Below, piece after piece: positions 31,137-39,358 of a stretch of 64,000 nucleotides of DNA. A model generated the notes under the pieces. The model did no database searches and was not told the origin of the DNA. It saw only the letters and a program-made list of their open reading frames with translations. Within the stretch, counting starts at the first letter, position 1. Every line of letters begins with the position of its first letter. Both the position numbers and the translations under genes were made by a program. The stretch is from assembly GCF_014643375.1 (NCBI RefSeq), contig NZ_BMJJ01000003.1, positions 248,001-312,000 on the forward strand, in the 5' to 3' direction. The DNA comes from Aureimonas glaciei (GTDB lineage Bacteria; Pseudomonadota; Alphaproteobacteria; Rhizobiales; Rhizobiaceae).

Positions 31137-31856
31137 GTGGCTGTAAACGAAACGATTTCATCATCGGAAACGATGATGGACGGTGACCTGGCCCGATATC
31201 TGGATGTCGGCCGTTCGGCCATGAAGGCAATGGCGCTGGCGGGAGTGCCTCAGTCGCCGAAGGCCATTCTTGATCTGCCCTGCGGGCATGGGCGCGTCGC
31301 GCGTCATCTGCGTGCCACCTATCCAAATTCCACCGTGTACGTCGCAGATCTTGATGAGGAAGGCGCTGATTTTTGCGCCAGCGTCCTCGGATGCACGAAG
31401 CTGACGTCCAACGAGAAGTTCGATGGCATCAATTTCGGAATTCAGTTCGATCTGATCTGGGTTGGATCGCTCGTCACCCACTTGCGAGACCAGGACACGA
31501 AGTCTTTCCTCGCATTCATCGCTCGACATCTTTCGCCGGAGGGTGTTGCCGTTGTCAGCGTTCACGGTGCCTTCGTTGCGGGTCGCCTCCTCGAGGCGAG
31601 CTTTCGGGCCGACGGCATCTACGGGTTAGACGCCGATTCAACCCGGCAAGTGTTGAGCGGCTATCTGAACAGTGGTTACGGCTACGCTCCCTATCCGCAC
31701 AACGCGCAGTATGGGATCTCGGCAGCAAAGCGAGAGTGGGTCACAGCGGCTGTGACCGAGGCCGGGCTTCGCGTCAACCGGCAGGTTGATCATGCGTGGG
31801 ACAACCACCAAGACGTCTTCGCGATCGGCAAAATGTCGAACTTACACCCCATGTGA
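31137..31856 (+). CDS. Class I SAM-dependent methyltransferase
   Basis: 239 residues. The SAM-binding motif I reads AILDLPCGHGRVARHLRATY, followed by VYVADLDEEGADFC (acidic end of strand 2) and FDLIWVGSLVTHL (motif post I/IV). Glycan or polyprenol-linked sugar methylation is plausible from the locus. The start is GTG at 31137 with GGGAGC upstream; MMDGDLARY at position 13 is an alternative. It is transcribed away from the adjacent membrane protein gene. Confidence 0.75.
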   Translation: MAVNETISSSETMMDGDLARYLDVGRSAMKAMALAGVPQSPKAILDLPCGHGRVARHLRATYPNSTVYVADLDEEGADFCASVLGCTKLTSNEKFDGINFGIQFDLIWVGSLVTHLRDQDTKSFLAFIARHLSPEGVAVVSVHGAFVAGRLLEASFRADGIYGLDADSTRQVLSGYLNSGYGYAPYPHNAQYGISAAKREWVTAAVTEAGLRVNRQVDHAWDNHQDVFAIGKMSNLHPM

Positions 31857-32227
31857 GCGGCCAGCAGCTTGTCTCAGAACGATGGTTGTTCTGCGTTCTG
31901 ACCGAGCCCTTCAGTGCTCGGCGTCTCGCCAACGCCGCCCCAGTGCAAAGCCCGGGATGGGCGCGATCGGTTGGATCGACCCTGTTCGGTCCCGATTTCA
32001 CATCCAGCCAATTGTGGTCTTGGCAGCCGCGGCTTGAGGCGGCCGCCGAAACGGGTTGGAATGACCCAGGTGGTCAGTCCCAGAATGTCGCGGCGTATCG
32101 TTGACGTCGTCCGATAGGGATGCGCTACGGGCCAATTTCGACACGGGAGTGCCGAGACCCGATACGCCGTTCGAGCAGAGCTGCAGCGATCAAAGGCTTC
32201 GGTCGCAGAACAGGGCACTGCGGGTTC
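31857..32227. other. Intergenic, no recognised feature
   Basis: About 370 bases between convergent genes (methyltransferase and RgpF-type). Several short frames are open but none resembles a protein I know, and no strong hairpin was found. Confidence 0.5.
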
Positions 32228-33175
32228 CTAGGACGAGCGGGGAGGCCGCTTGCTGGCGCTCGGCAGGATCCGGCGCAGTCCTTGCTGAAGGCGGGGCGGA
32301 ATGCGCCGGTATGTCCAGGCGAGAAACGGGACGTATCGCTGTGCGATCAACAGGGGACGCGACGGCAGCCAGCTATGTTCGCTGGGCGGGCGTTCCGCGG
32401 CGATCCGGTGCGCGTCCTCCTTCGTCTTGACGGACGAGGCTTGAGCCAAAGCATCAGCCGGTAGCGCAACGAAGCCCCGGTGTTCGGCGGCGATCACGAA
32501 GAGCCGCTCCAACGCATGGGCACCGGTCGAGTCAAGCTGGCCGCGTTCCGGAGGGAACTCGCCAATAAGGCGCGAGGCCGACAGATCCTGCAGTGCGCCC
32601 CGGCGAAACCAGAACATGGAGCCGGCAGCAAACCAGCCCTGCTTCAGCACCGCACGCCCATGGCCGCCACAGATTTCGGCAGCGAGGCGCTCAGCCTGTC
32701 GACGATTGTCGTTCAGCCGATCACGCAGCGGCAGCAACAACCCCTCTGGCGCCAGAAGGCCGAGTTTCGGCGTGTCGCGCAAAGCGGAGATGATTTCGTC
32801 GACGCCAGGCGGGGGCGGCAGCAGTGAAGCAAGGATCGACTGGCGCCAGAGGTGGCCGTCCGCGCGATGCGGCGACCGCTTGGTGTGCAACTTCAGCCCG
32901 ATCTCGAACGGTTCCTCCGCTTCGAGCGCCAACAGAAACGGCAGGATGTCACGCCCGCGATTCTCGCTGGTGCGCGTTACCTGGCTGATGAGGAACGGGG
33001 AGGCGAGGGGGACTATCTCGCTCGGATCGAGCGGCGTCGTGATCACGAGCCGGAATGGCGTTGCAACATGAGCAGCGATGACTCTGGCCATCTCGCTCCA
33101 GACGTCCGGGTAGAAGACGTGGACGAAGATGACGACGGATGGATGGGGAGGAGCTTGGGTCAAGTCATGGGTCAT
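32228..33175 (-). CDS. RgpF-type rhamnan synthesis family protein
   Basis: 315 residues. The pattern HPSVVIFVHVFYPDVWSEMA, then TSENRGRDILPFLLAL, FEIGLKLHTKRSPHR, LGLLAPEG and AAGSMFWFRRGALQDL is that of the rhamnan synthesis protein F family (PF05045), thought to be glycosyltransferases in rhamnose-polysaccharide assembly. I start it at the ATG at 33175 (MTHDLTQ); the ribosome site is weak and the frame is open upstream without family resemblance. It lies beside rmlA, consistent with rhamnose as a building block. A second RgpF-like domain occurs at the end of the 39.4-42 kb protein. Confidence 0.78.
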   Translation of the reverse strand: MTHDLTQAPPHPSVVIFVHVFYPDVWSEMARVIAAHVATPFRLVITTPLDPSEIVPLASPFLISQVTRTSENRGRDILPFLLALEAEEPFEIGLKLHTKRSPHRADGHLWRQSILASLLPPPPGVDEIISALRDTPKLGLLAPEGLLLPLRDRLNDNRRQAERLAAEICGGHGRAVLKQGWFAAGSMFWFRRGALQDLSASRLIGEFPPERGQLDSTGAHALERLFVIAAEHRGFVALPADALAQASSVKTKEDAHRIAAERPPSEHSWLPSRPLLIAQRYVPFLAWTYRRIPPRLQQGLRRILPSASKRPPRSS

Positions 33176-33447
33176 ATACAAAGATTCGGCCGAAGTCCCG
33201 CATCGGACGCCTTCATTGCGCCCCTTCCGCGCCCTGTCGACCAAACCGAAGGGGGCCGTTCGCAGCGACATCCTGAACGATCGGCCCGGCCGCGGACGGC
33301 AGCCCGCGTCCAGTCGATTTCCTTTGCTTCGACCAGTCCGACGGCAGAAGAGACTGCAACGGTGAGGCACGCATTCTGTCGCAAGACGGGCTGCGTTCTG
33401 CAGTCGCGATGCAGATCCCCAGCCCTCGCGATGGGCATAGGATTGCT

Positions 33448-34335
33448 TTACGACCGGTTGTTGCGCACGAGCTCGGCGAGATATTGGCCGTAATTGCTCT
33501 TGCCGAGCTCCTGCGCGAGATGGGCCAGCTGCTCGACGTCGATGAAGCCCATGGCAAACGCGATCTCCTCGGGGCAACAGATTTTGTAGCCCTGGCGTTT
33601 TTCCAGCGTTCGGACGAATTCGGCCGCCTCGAGGAGAGAGTCCGGCGTGCCGGTGTCGAGCCAGGCGAAGCCTCTGCCGAGCGTTTCCACCCGCAGCGTC
33701 GCCTCCTCCAGGTAAAGGCGGTTGAGATCGGTGATCTCCAGTTCTCCGCGCGGCGACGGCTTGAGCGATCCAGCCAGCTCAGCCGCTCGACCGTCGTAGA
33801 AGTAGAGGCCGGTCACCGCCCATTTCGATCGCGGATTCGCCGGCTTTTCCTCGATGCTTTCGGCGCGGCCGTCCGCGTCGAACGCGACCACACCATACCG
33901 TTCGGGATCCGAGACGTGATAAGCAAAGACCGACGCGCCGGGCTCGCCGCGGTCGAGCCGCTCTGCGGCCCGCACCAGCAGGTCGGGAAGGCCGTGGCCA
34001 TAGAAGAGATTGTCGCCGAGGATCAGGGCCGAGGGTTCGCCCGCCACGAATTCCTCGCCGATGAGGTACGCCTGCGCGAGCCCTTCGGGCTTGGCTTGTT
34101 CCGCATAGCTGAGGGAGATGCCCCAGCGCTCGCCCGTCCCCAGAAGGGCTTGAAAACGCGGCAAGTCGTGCGGAGTCGAGATGATCAGGATGTCACCGAT
34201 GCCGGCCAGCATCAGGGTCGCGAGCGGATAATAGATCATCGGCTTGTCGTAGATCGGCAGCAACTGCTTGGAGGCCGTCAACGTCATGGGGTGGAGTCGG
34301 GTGCCGCTGCCGCCGGCGAGAATGATTCCCTTCAT
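33448..34335 (-). CDS. rmlA: Glucose-1-phosphate thymidylyltransferase
   Basis: 295 residues, usual length. It opens [19 protein letters not shown] with the nucleotide-binding GGSGTRL and [28 protein letters not shown] and [19 protein letters not shown] follow, with [17 protein letters not shown] at the C-terminus. It makes dTDP-glucose from dTTP and glucose-1-phosphate, the first step to dTDP-L-rhamnose and also to the dTDP-amino sugar made at 48.6-51.7 kb. AAGGAAG precedes the start. It is divergent from rmlC. Confidence 0.96.
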   Translation of the reverse strand: MKGIILAGGSGTRLHPMTLTASKQLLPIYDKPMIYYPLATLMLAGIGDILIISTPHDLPRFQALLGTGERWGISLSYAEQAKPEGLAQAYLIGEEFVAGEPSALILGDNLFYGHGLPDLLVRAAERLDRGEPGASVFAYHVSDPERYGVVAFDADGRAESIEEKPANPRSKWAVTGLYFYDGRAAELAGSLKPSPRGELEITDLNRLYLEEATLRVETLGRGFAWLDTGTPDSLLEAAEFVRTLEKRQGYKICCPEEIAFAMGFIDVEQLAHLAQELGKSNYGQYLAELVRNNRS

Positions 34336-34468
34336 CGTTGTCTTCCTTTCGCCAGCCTTGATTTCGATAGCTCCTACTTAGCTGCCCGGCATTGCACAAG
34401 GGCCGCGCATCGGCTTTATAGCCCACTTTCGAGCACTCGGTATGGACCCCCTCAACCATGAGAGCCAC

Positions 34469-35053
34469 ATGATCGACATCCGTCCCCTGGCCATTTCGGA
34501 CGTCCTTGAGGTGCGCATGCCGAAGTTCGGGGACGAACGGGGCTACTTCTCCGAGACGTATAACCGTCAGCGCTTCGTTGAGGCCGGCATTGCCGACGAC
34601 TGGTGCCAGGACAACCATTCCCTGTCGGTGCCGATGCACACCCTGCGCGGACTTCACTTCCAGGTGCCGCCTTTCGCCCAGGCCAAGCTGGTGCGGGTGA
34701 TCCGGGGACGCGCGCTCGATGTGGCGGTGGATCTTCGCGAGGGCTCGGCCAGTTTCGGCCAATACGTCACGCTGGAGCTGTCGCCCGACCGCTTCAACCA
34801 GATCTACATTCCGGTCGGCTTCGCCCATGGCTTCCTGACCCTCGAGCCGAATACCGAGGTGCTCTACAAGGTCTCGTCGCCCTATTCGAAAGATCATGAT
34901 CGTTCGCTGCGCTGGGACGACCCCGACATCGGAATCGACTGGGCCCTGAACGGCGCAACCCCCATCCTATCCGACAAGGATCGCGATGCGCCTGGCTTGG
35001 CCGGTGCCCGGTTCTCGTCGCTTACTGGACTCGACAAGGAGAAGGACGCTTGA
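34469..35053 (+). CDS. rmlC: dTDP-4-dehydrorhamnose 3,5-epimerase
   Basis: 194 residues of the RmlC cupin family: [40 protein letters not shown] (catalytic His-containing), [19 protein letters not shown] and [21 protein letters not shown]. It epimerises dTDP-4-keto-6-deoxyglucose at C3 and C5. The start at 34469 fits the family better than an in-frame ATG at 34442. Its stop overlaps the rmlB start (TTGA), so rmlC-B-D are coupled. Confidence 0.94.
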   Translation: MIDIRPLAISDVLEVRMPKFGDERGYFSETYNRQRFVEAGIADDWCQDNHSLSVPMHTLRGLHFQVPPFAQAKLVRVIRGRALDVAVDLREGSASFGQYVTLELSPDRFNQIYIPVGFAHGFLTLEPNTEVLYKVSSPYSKDHDRSLRWDDPDIGIDWALNGATPILSDKDRDAPGLAGARFSSLTGLDKEKDA

Positions 35054-36114
35054 AGATTCTCGTTACCGGCGGCGCCGGCTTCATCGGATCGGCGGTCTGC
35101 CGCCATCTTGTTCGGGACGGCCGGCACCAGTTGGTCAACCTGGATGCGCTGACCTATGCCGCCAGCCTCTCGTCGCTCGACTCGATCGCCGACGATCCCA
35201 ACTATCGGCTCGTGGAAGGTGACATCTGCGATCGCGCGCTGGTCTCCGAGCTGCTGGCCAGCGAAGGCGTCGATGCCATCATGCACCTGGCGGCGGAAAG
35301 CCATGTCGACCGTTCGATCGACGGACCCGGCGCTTTCATTCGCACCAATATCAATGGGACCTTCGAACTGCTGGAGGCGGCGCGGGGTTACTGGGACTCG
35401 CTGCCTGCGGAACGGCGCGAGGCCTTCCGCTTCCACCACATCTCGACCGACGAGGTCTACGGCGATCTGCCGCTGGACGGCGGGCTGTTTACCGAGGAAA
35501 CGCCTTACAACCCCTCCTCGCCCTACTCTGCCTCCAAGGCCGCGTCCGACCATCTGGTCATGGCGTGGCATCATACCTACGGGCTGCCGGTGGTGCTTTC
35601 CAACTGCTCCAACAACTACGGACCGTACCACTTCCCGGAAAAGCTGATCCCGCTGATGATCCTCAATGCGCTGCATGACGAGCCGCTGCCGGTGTACGGA
35701 CGCGGCGAGAACGTGCGCGACTGGCTCCATGTCGAGGATCATGCGCGGGCGCTCGCCCTCGTCGTCACCGAGGGACGACCCGGCCGCTCCTACAATATCG
35801 GCGGCAACAACGAACGCTCCAACCTCGACGTGGTCAAAGCCATCTGCGACACGGTCGACAGGCTCGCGCCGCGGGCCGGCGGCGGCTCGCGACGCGACCT
35901 CATCACCTATGTGACCGACCGTCCGGGGCACGACCTGCGCTACGCCATCGATGCGACCCGCATCGAGACCGAACTGGGGTGGAAGGCGCAGGATACGTTC
36001 GAAAGCGGACTGGAACGGACGGTGAGATGGTATCTCGACAACGAGGCCTGGTGGCGGCCGATCCGTGACCGGCGGTATGCCGGCGAACGCCTTGGCACGA
36101 AGCGGCAGGCGTGA
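35050..36114 (+). CDS. rmlB: dTDP-glucose 4,6-dehydratase
   Basis: 354-residue extended short-chain dehydrogenase. NAD-binding [37 protein letters not shown], catalytic region [13 protein letters not shown] and [15 protein letters not shown] (Tyr-x3-Lys), with [19 protein letters not shown]. It starts with a TTG at 35050 overlapping the rmlC stop by four bases. Product dTDP-4-keto-6-deoxyglucose serves both RmlC/RmlD and the ketoisomerase at 48.6 kb. Confidence 0.96.
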   Translation: MKILVTGGAGFIGSAVCRHLVRDGRHQLVNLDALTYAASLSSLDSIADDPNYRLVEGDICDRALVSELLASEGVDAIMHLAAESHVDRSIDGPGAFIRTNINGTFELLEAARGYWDSLPAERREAFRFHHISTDEVYGDLPLDGGLFTEETPYNPSSPYSASKAASDHLVMAWHHTYGLPVVLSNCSNNYGPYHFPEKLIPLMILNALHDEPLPVYGRGENVRDWLHVEDHARALALVVTEGRPGRSYNIGGNNERSNLDVVKAICDTVDRLAPRAGGGSRRDLITYVTDRPGHDLRYAIDATRIETELGWKAQDTFESGLERTVRWYLDNEAWWRPIRDRRYAGERLGTKRQA

Positions 36115-37043
36115 TGCGCCTGCTCGTCATCGGTCGCACCGGCCAGGTCGCCCGCGCCTTGATCGATGAGGCGGCGAAGAGCGGCGTCGCGCTGGTCGCC
36201 GTCGGGCGGCCGGATCTCGACTTGGCCCAGCCGGCGAGCCTTGTCCGGGCGATCGACGACGCACGGCCGGACGTGGTGGTCAATGCAGGGGCCTATACAG
36301 CGGTCGACAAGGCCGAGGCCGAGCCGGAGAGCGCGTTCGCCGTCAACGCGACGGGGGCCGGCGCCATCGCAGCCGCGGCGGCGGCGGCCGGCCTGCCCCT
36401 GATCCACCTGTCGACCGACTACGTCTTTTCCGGCGACAAGATGACGCCCTACACCGAGGACGATCGACCCGACCCGCAAAGCGTCTATGGGCGCTCCAAG
36501 CTGCAGGGGGAGGGCGCCGTCGCTTTGGCCAATCCTGCCCATGTGATCCTGCGCACGGCTTGGATCCATGCGCCGCAGGGGGCGAACTTCGTGCGCACGA
36601 TGCTGCGCCTGGCCGGCGAGCGCGACGCGGTTTCGGTCGTCGGCGATCAGCGCGGCACGCCGACCTATGCGCCCGACATTGCCGAGGCGATCTTTGCCGT
36701 CGCACGCCGCCTCGCGGCGCCTGGCGATCGGCGCGCCTGGTACGGCGTGTTCCACATGGTCGCGACGGGCGAGACGAGCTGGGCCGGCTTCGCCGAGGCG
36801 GTCTTCGCCGCATCCGCGGCGCGCGGGGGACCCAGCGCCCGGGTTGTCCCGATCACCACCGCCGACTATCCGACGCCGGCCCGGCGCCCGGCCAACTCGC
36901 GTCTCGACGCCAGCCGTTTCAACGCCGTGTTCGATCACGTCCTGCCGAGCTGGCAGAGTGGCGTTGAGCGGTGCGTGCAAGCCTGCCTCGGCGGTCCGGT
37001 CGGCGCGCGAACCGGCGCGGACGCGCTGCCGAGGCCGTCGTGA
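36114..37043 (+). CDS. rmlD: dTDP-4-dehydrorhamnose reductase
   Basis: 309 residues. NAD(P)H-binding LLVIGRTGQVARALIDEA, VVVNAGAYTAVDKAEAEPES, STDYVFSGDKMTPYTEDD and the catalytic VYGRSKLQGEGAV (Tyr-x3-Lys). It completes dTDP-L-rhamnose. The ATG at 36114 overlaps the rmlB stop (TGATG); a GTG at 36111 is possible. Its stop overlaps the next gene's GTG, continuing the coupled array. Confidence 0.94.
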   Translation: MRLLVIGRTGQVARALIDEAAKSGVALVAVGRPDLDLAQPASLVRAIDDARPDVVVNAGAYTAVDKAEAEPESAFAVNATGAGAIAAAAAAAGLPLIHLSTDYVFSGDKMTPYTEDDRPDPQSVYGRSKLQGEGAVALANPAHVILRTAWIHAPQGANFVRTMLRLAGERDAVSVVGDQRGTPTYAPDIAEAIFAVARRLAAPGDRRAWYGVFHMVATGETSWAGFAEAVFAASAARGGPSARVVPITTADYPTPARRPANSRLDASRFNAVFDHVLPSWQSGVERCVQACLGGPVGARTGADALPRPS

Positions 37044-38368
37044 GCGCGGGTCTCGTCGCGGCTCTCAGCCCGCGCGTGCGCGCCGTCGGCCGCGGCCTGT
37101 TCGCCCGTTACCCGGCCTTGCGGCCGCTTGCTCTTCGCGCGATCTCGCTGTCCTCGCTCGTGCGCATCCGTCGCCAGGCGGGGCAGCAGGTCTTCGACGC
37201 TGCCCGCCCGACGATCCTGCTCTGCGTGCACGAGGCCAGCCGGACAGGGGCCCCGATCCTCGGCCTCAATCTCGCCCGTGAGCTGTCGCGCAAGGTTAAC
37301 GTGGTCTGCGTTCTTCTGAACGGCGGAGAGATCCGGGAAGATTTCGCCAAGTTCGCCGTGGCGCTGGTATCGCCGGCTTTCGGCTCGATCATCGATGCCG
37401 ATCCGGCAGCCTTCGCGCAGCGCGTGCTGCGTCCCTTGCAGCGGGATTTCCCCATCGGCGCGATCCTGGCCAACAGCACGGAGACGGCGGTCGTCGCCGC
37501 TGCCGGAAAGCAGGCCGGCATCCCCGTCCTGTGTCTGGTGCACGAGTTTGCCGGCTACATGTCGCCGCCGCGCCTCGCCACCGTCATCGACCATGCCGAT
37601 CTCCTGGTTTTCTCGTCGGAAGTGCAGCGGCATTCCTTCCGGGACGCGGGCGAGATGCCGCCATCGATCGTTCTGCCGCAGGGCAAGTCCGAGATACCCG
37701 AAAGGGCGGGCGGCGATCCGGCCCGGGACGCCGACGCGATCGAGCCCGTCATCGCCGCGCACGCGCGCGGCGGGCAGTTCCTGTGCATCGGCTGCGGCTA
37801 TGTGCAGCCGCGCAAGGGCGTCGACCTCTTCATCGCGGCCGCGGCAAGGCTCCGGCGGCAGGGCGTCGAGGCTCAATTCGTGTGGGTTGGCGACGGTTAC
37901 ATGCCCGACCGCGATTTTCTGCTCTCCGTCTGGCTGAAGGACCAGGTCGAGCGCAGCGGTCTGGCCGACCGTTTCACCTTCCTGCCGGCGCTCGGCAAGC
38001 AATCGCTCGAGCGCCTCTACGCGACGGCCGATGCCATGTTCCTTTCTTCCCGGCTCGACCCGTTGCCGAACGTGGCGATCGATGCCGTTGCGGCCGGGCT
38101 TCCCGTCGTCTGCTTCGACCAGGCCAGCGGCCTGCCGGAGATCCTGGAGTCCGATCCGGACCTGCGCAGCCTCGTCGTCCCCTATTTCGGCATCGAGGAG
38201 GCGGCCGCCGTCCTGTCGCGCCTTGCGGTGGATCCTTCATGGCGCAGCGACTTGCGGGCGAAGTTGCTGATCCTGGCGCGCGAGCGCTTCGGAATGTCGC
38301 TCTATGCCGACACGCTCGAGACGCTCCTGGGCTCGCTCGCCACGGGCAAGCGGAAAGAGGAGATCTGA
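37040..38368 (+). CDS. GT4-family glycosyltransferase
   Basis: 442 residues of GT-B fold. After a basic N-terminus comes TILLCVHEASRTGAPILGLN, then LVHEFAGYMSPPRL, FLCIGCGYVQPRKGVDLFIA and the donor-site region SSRLDPLPNVAIDAVAAGLP (the E-x7-E motif position is occupied by a D-rich variant). It starts with GTG at 37040 overlapping the rmlD stop. It is clearly homologous along its length to the first half of the larger protein at 39359-42046. GC-rich like the rml genes, so it is older to this genome than its paralogue. The sugar is unknown; rhamnose is likely from context. Confidence 0.85.
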   Translation: MSAGLVAALSPRVRAVGRGLFARYPALRPLALRAISLSSLVRIRRQAGQQVFDAARPTILLCVHEASRTGAPILGLNLARELSRKVNVVCVLLNGGEIREDFAKFAVALVSPAFGSIIDADPAAFAQRVLRPLQRDFPIGAILANSTETAVVAAAGKQAGIPVLCLVHEFAGYMSPPRLATVIDHADLLVFSSEVQRHSFRDAGEMPPSIVLPQGKSEIPERAGGDPARDADAIEPVIAAHARGGQFLCIGCGYVQPRKGVDLFIAAAARLRRQGVEAQFVWVGDGYMPDRDFLLSVWLKDQVERSGLADRFTFLPALGKQSLERLYATADAMFLSSRLDPLPNVAIDAVAAGLPVVCFDQASGLPEILESDPDLRSLVVPYFGIEEAAAVLSRLAVDPSWRSDLRAKLLILARERFGMSLYADTLETLLGSLATGKRKEEI

Positions 38369-38369
38369 G

Positions 38370-39305
38370 ATGGCGACCTATGTGGTGACCGGCGCGACCG
38401 GCTTCCTGGGCTCCGCGGTCATCGAGGCGTTCCGCAAGCGGGGCGATCAGCTGATCGTCGCCTCACGCCAGCGGCCGCCGGAGCACGAACTGGATTGGCT
38501 GCACTTCGACCTGCGCGATCATGGAACCTTCGCCGCCCTGATCGAGGCGCGCCCGAAGGGGATCGTCCACCTTGCCTGGTCCAGCACGCCCGCGATCGCC
38601 GACCGGGACGTCACGGCCGACCTCGCCACGAACGTCGGCGGAACGGTCGCGCTGCTCCAGCACCTGGCGGACATTCCAGAAACCGTTGTCGTGTTCGCGT
38701 CCTCGGGCGGTACCGTCTATGGACCGGCCGACACGCTGCCGATCCCGGAATCCCATGCTCTCAGGCCCATCAGCTTCTACGGCCGGGGCAAGGCGAGCGC
38801 GGAACATTACGGCAGCCTCTTCCGGGCCCGGGACGGACTGGATTTCCGCGTCGCGCGCATCAGCAATCCCTACGGCGCCAGCCAGTCGCAGGCCAAGCTG
38901 CAGGGGGCCGTCCCGATCTTCGCGCGCAAAATCATCGCCGGCGAGGAGATCGTCATCTGGGGCGATGGCGGCATCGTCCGCGACTACCTCCATGTCGAGG
39001 ATGCCGCCGCCGGTCTCCTGTCCGTGCTCGATTTGCAACGGCAGCCCGCAGAACACGTGCCCGTATACAATCTCGGTTCCAGGATCGGAACGACACTGTT
39101 AGAGCTTATTGAGCTACTTGGCGACATTGTCGGCAGGAAGCCAAAAGTCGTGTTCCAAACAGAGCGCAGCTTCGACGTGCGCGCCAATATCTTAGACACT
39201 TCCAAAGTACTCCGCGACACTGGTTGGGGACCAAATATATCCCTCAAGGCAGGCCTTACACAGACCGTGAAGAGGCTATATGAGGAATTGGACCGAGCAC
39301 GTTAG
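38370..39305 (+). CDS. NAD-dependent epimerase/dehydratase (extended SDR)
   Basis: 311 residues. TYVVTGATGFLGSAVIEAF (NAD-binding), VVVFASSGGTVYGPADTLPI, SFYGRGKASAEHYGSLF (Tyr-x3-Lys), ISNPYGASQSQAKLQGAVPI and YLHVEDAAAGLL are GalE/UDP-sugar epimerase-type motifs; the exact reaction is unknown. AGAGGAG precedes the ATG, two bases after the previous stop. Base composition shifts at about 39060: the last 80 codons use AT-rich codons like the next gene, whereas the first 230 match rml genes. That suggests a recombination joint inside the gene. Confidence 0.82.
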   Translation: MATYVVTGATGFLGSAVIEAFRKRGDQLIVASRQRPPEHELDWLHFDLRDHGTFAALIEARPKGIVHLAWSSTPAIADRDVTADLATNVGGTVALLQHLADIPETVVVFASSGGTVYGPADTLPIPESHALRPISFYGRGKASAEHYGSLFRARDGLDFRVARISNPYGASQSQAKLQGAVPIFARKIIAGEEIVIWGDGGIVRDYLHVEDAAAGLLSVLDLQRQPAEHVPVYNLGSRIGTTLLELIELLGDIVGRKPKVVFQTERSFDVRANILDTSKVLRDTGWGPNISLKAGLTQTVKRLYEELDRAR

Positions 39306-39358
39306 CGGATTGTTCCAAGTATCTTCTCTTGATTTCTCAGACCCACAGGAGCTGCCAC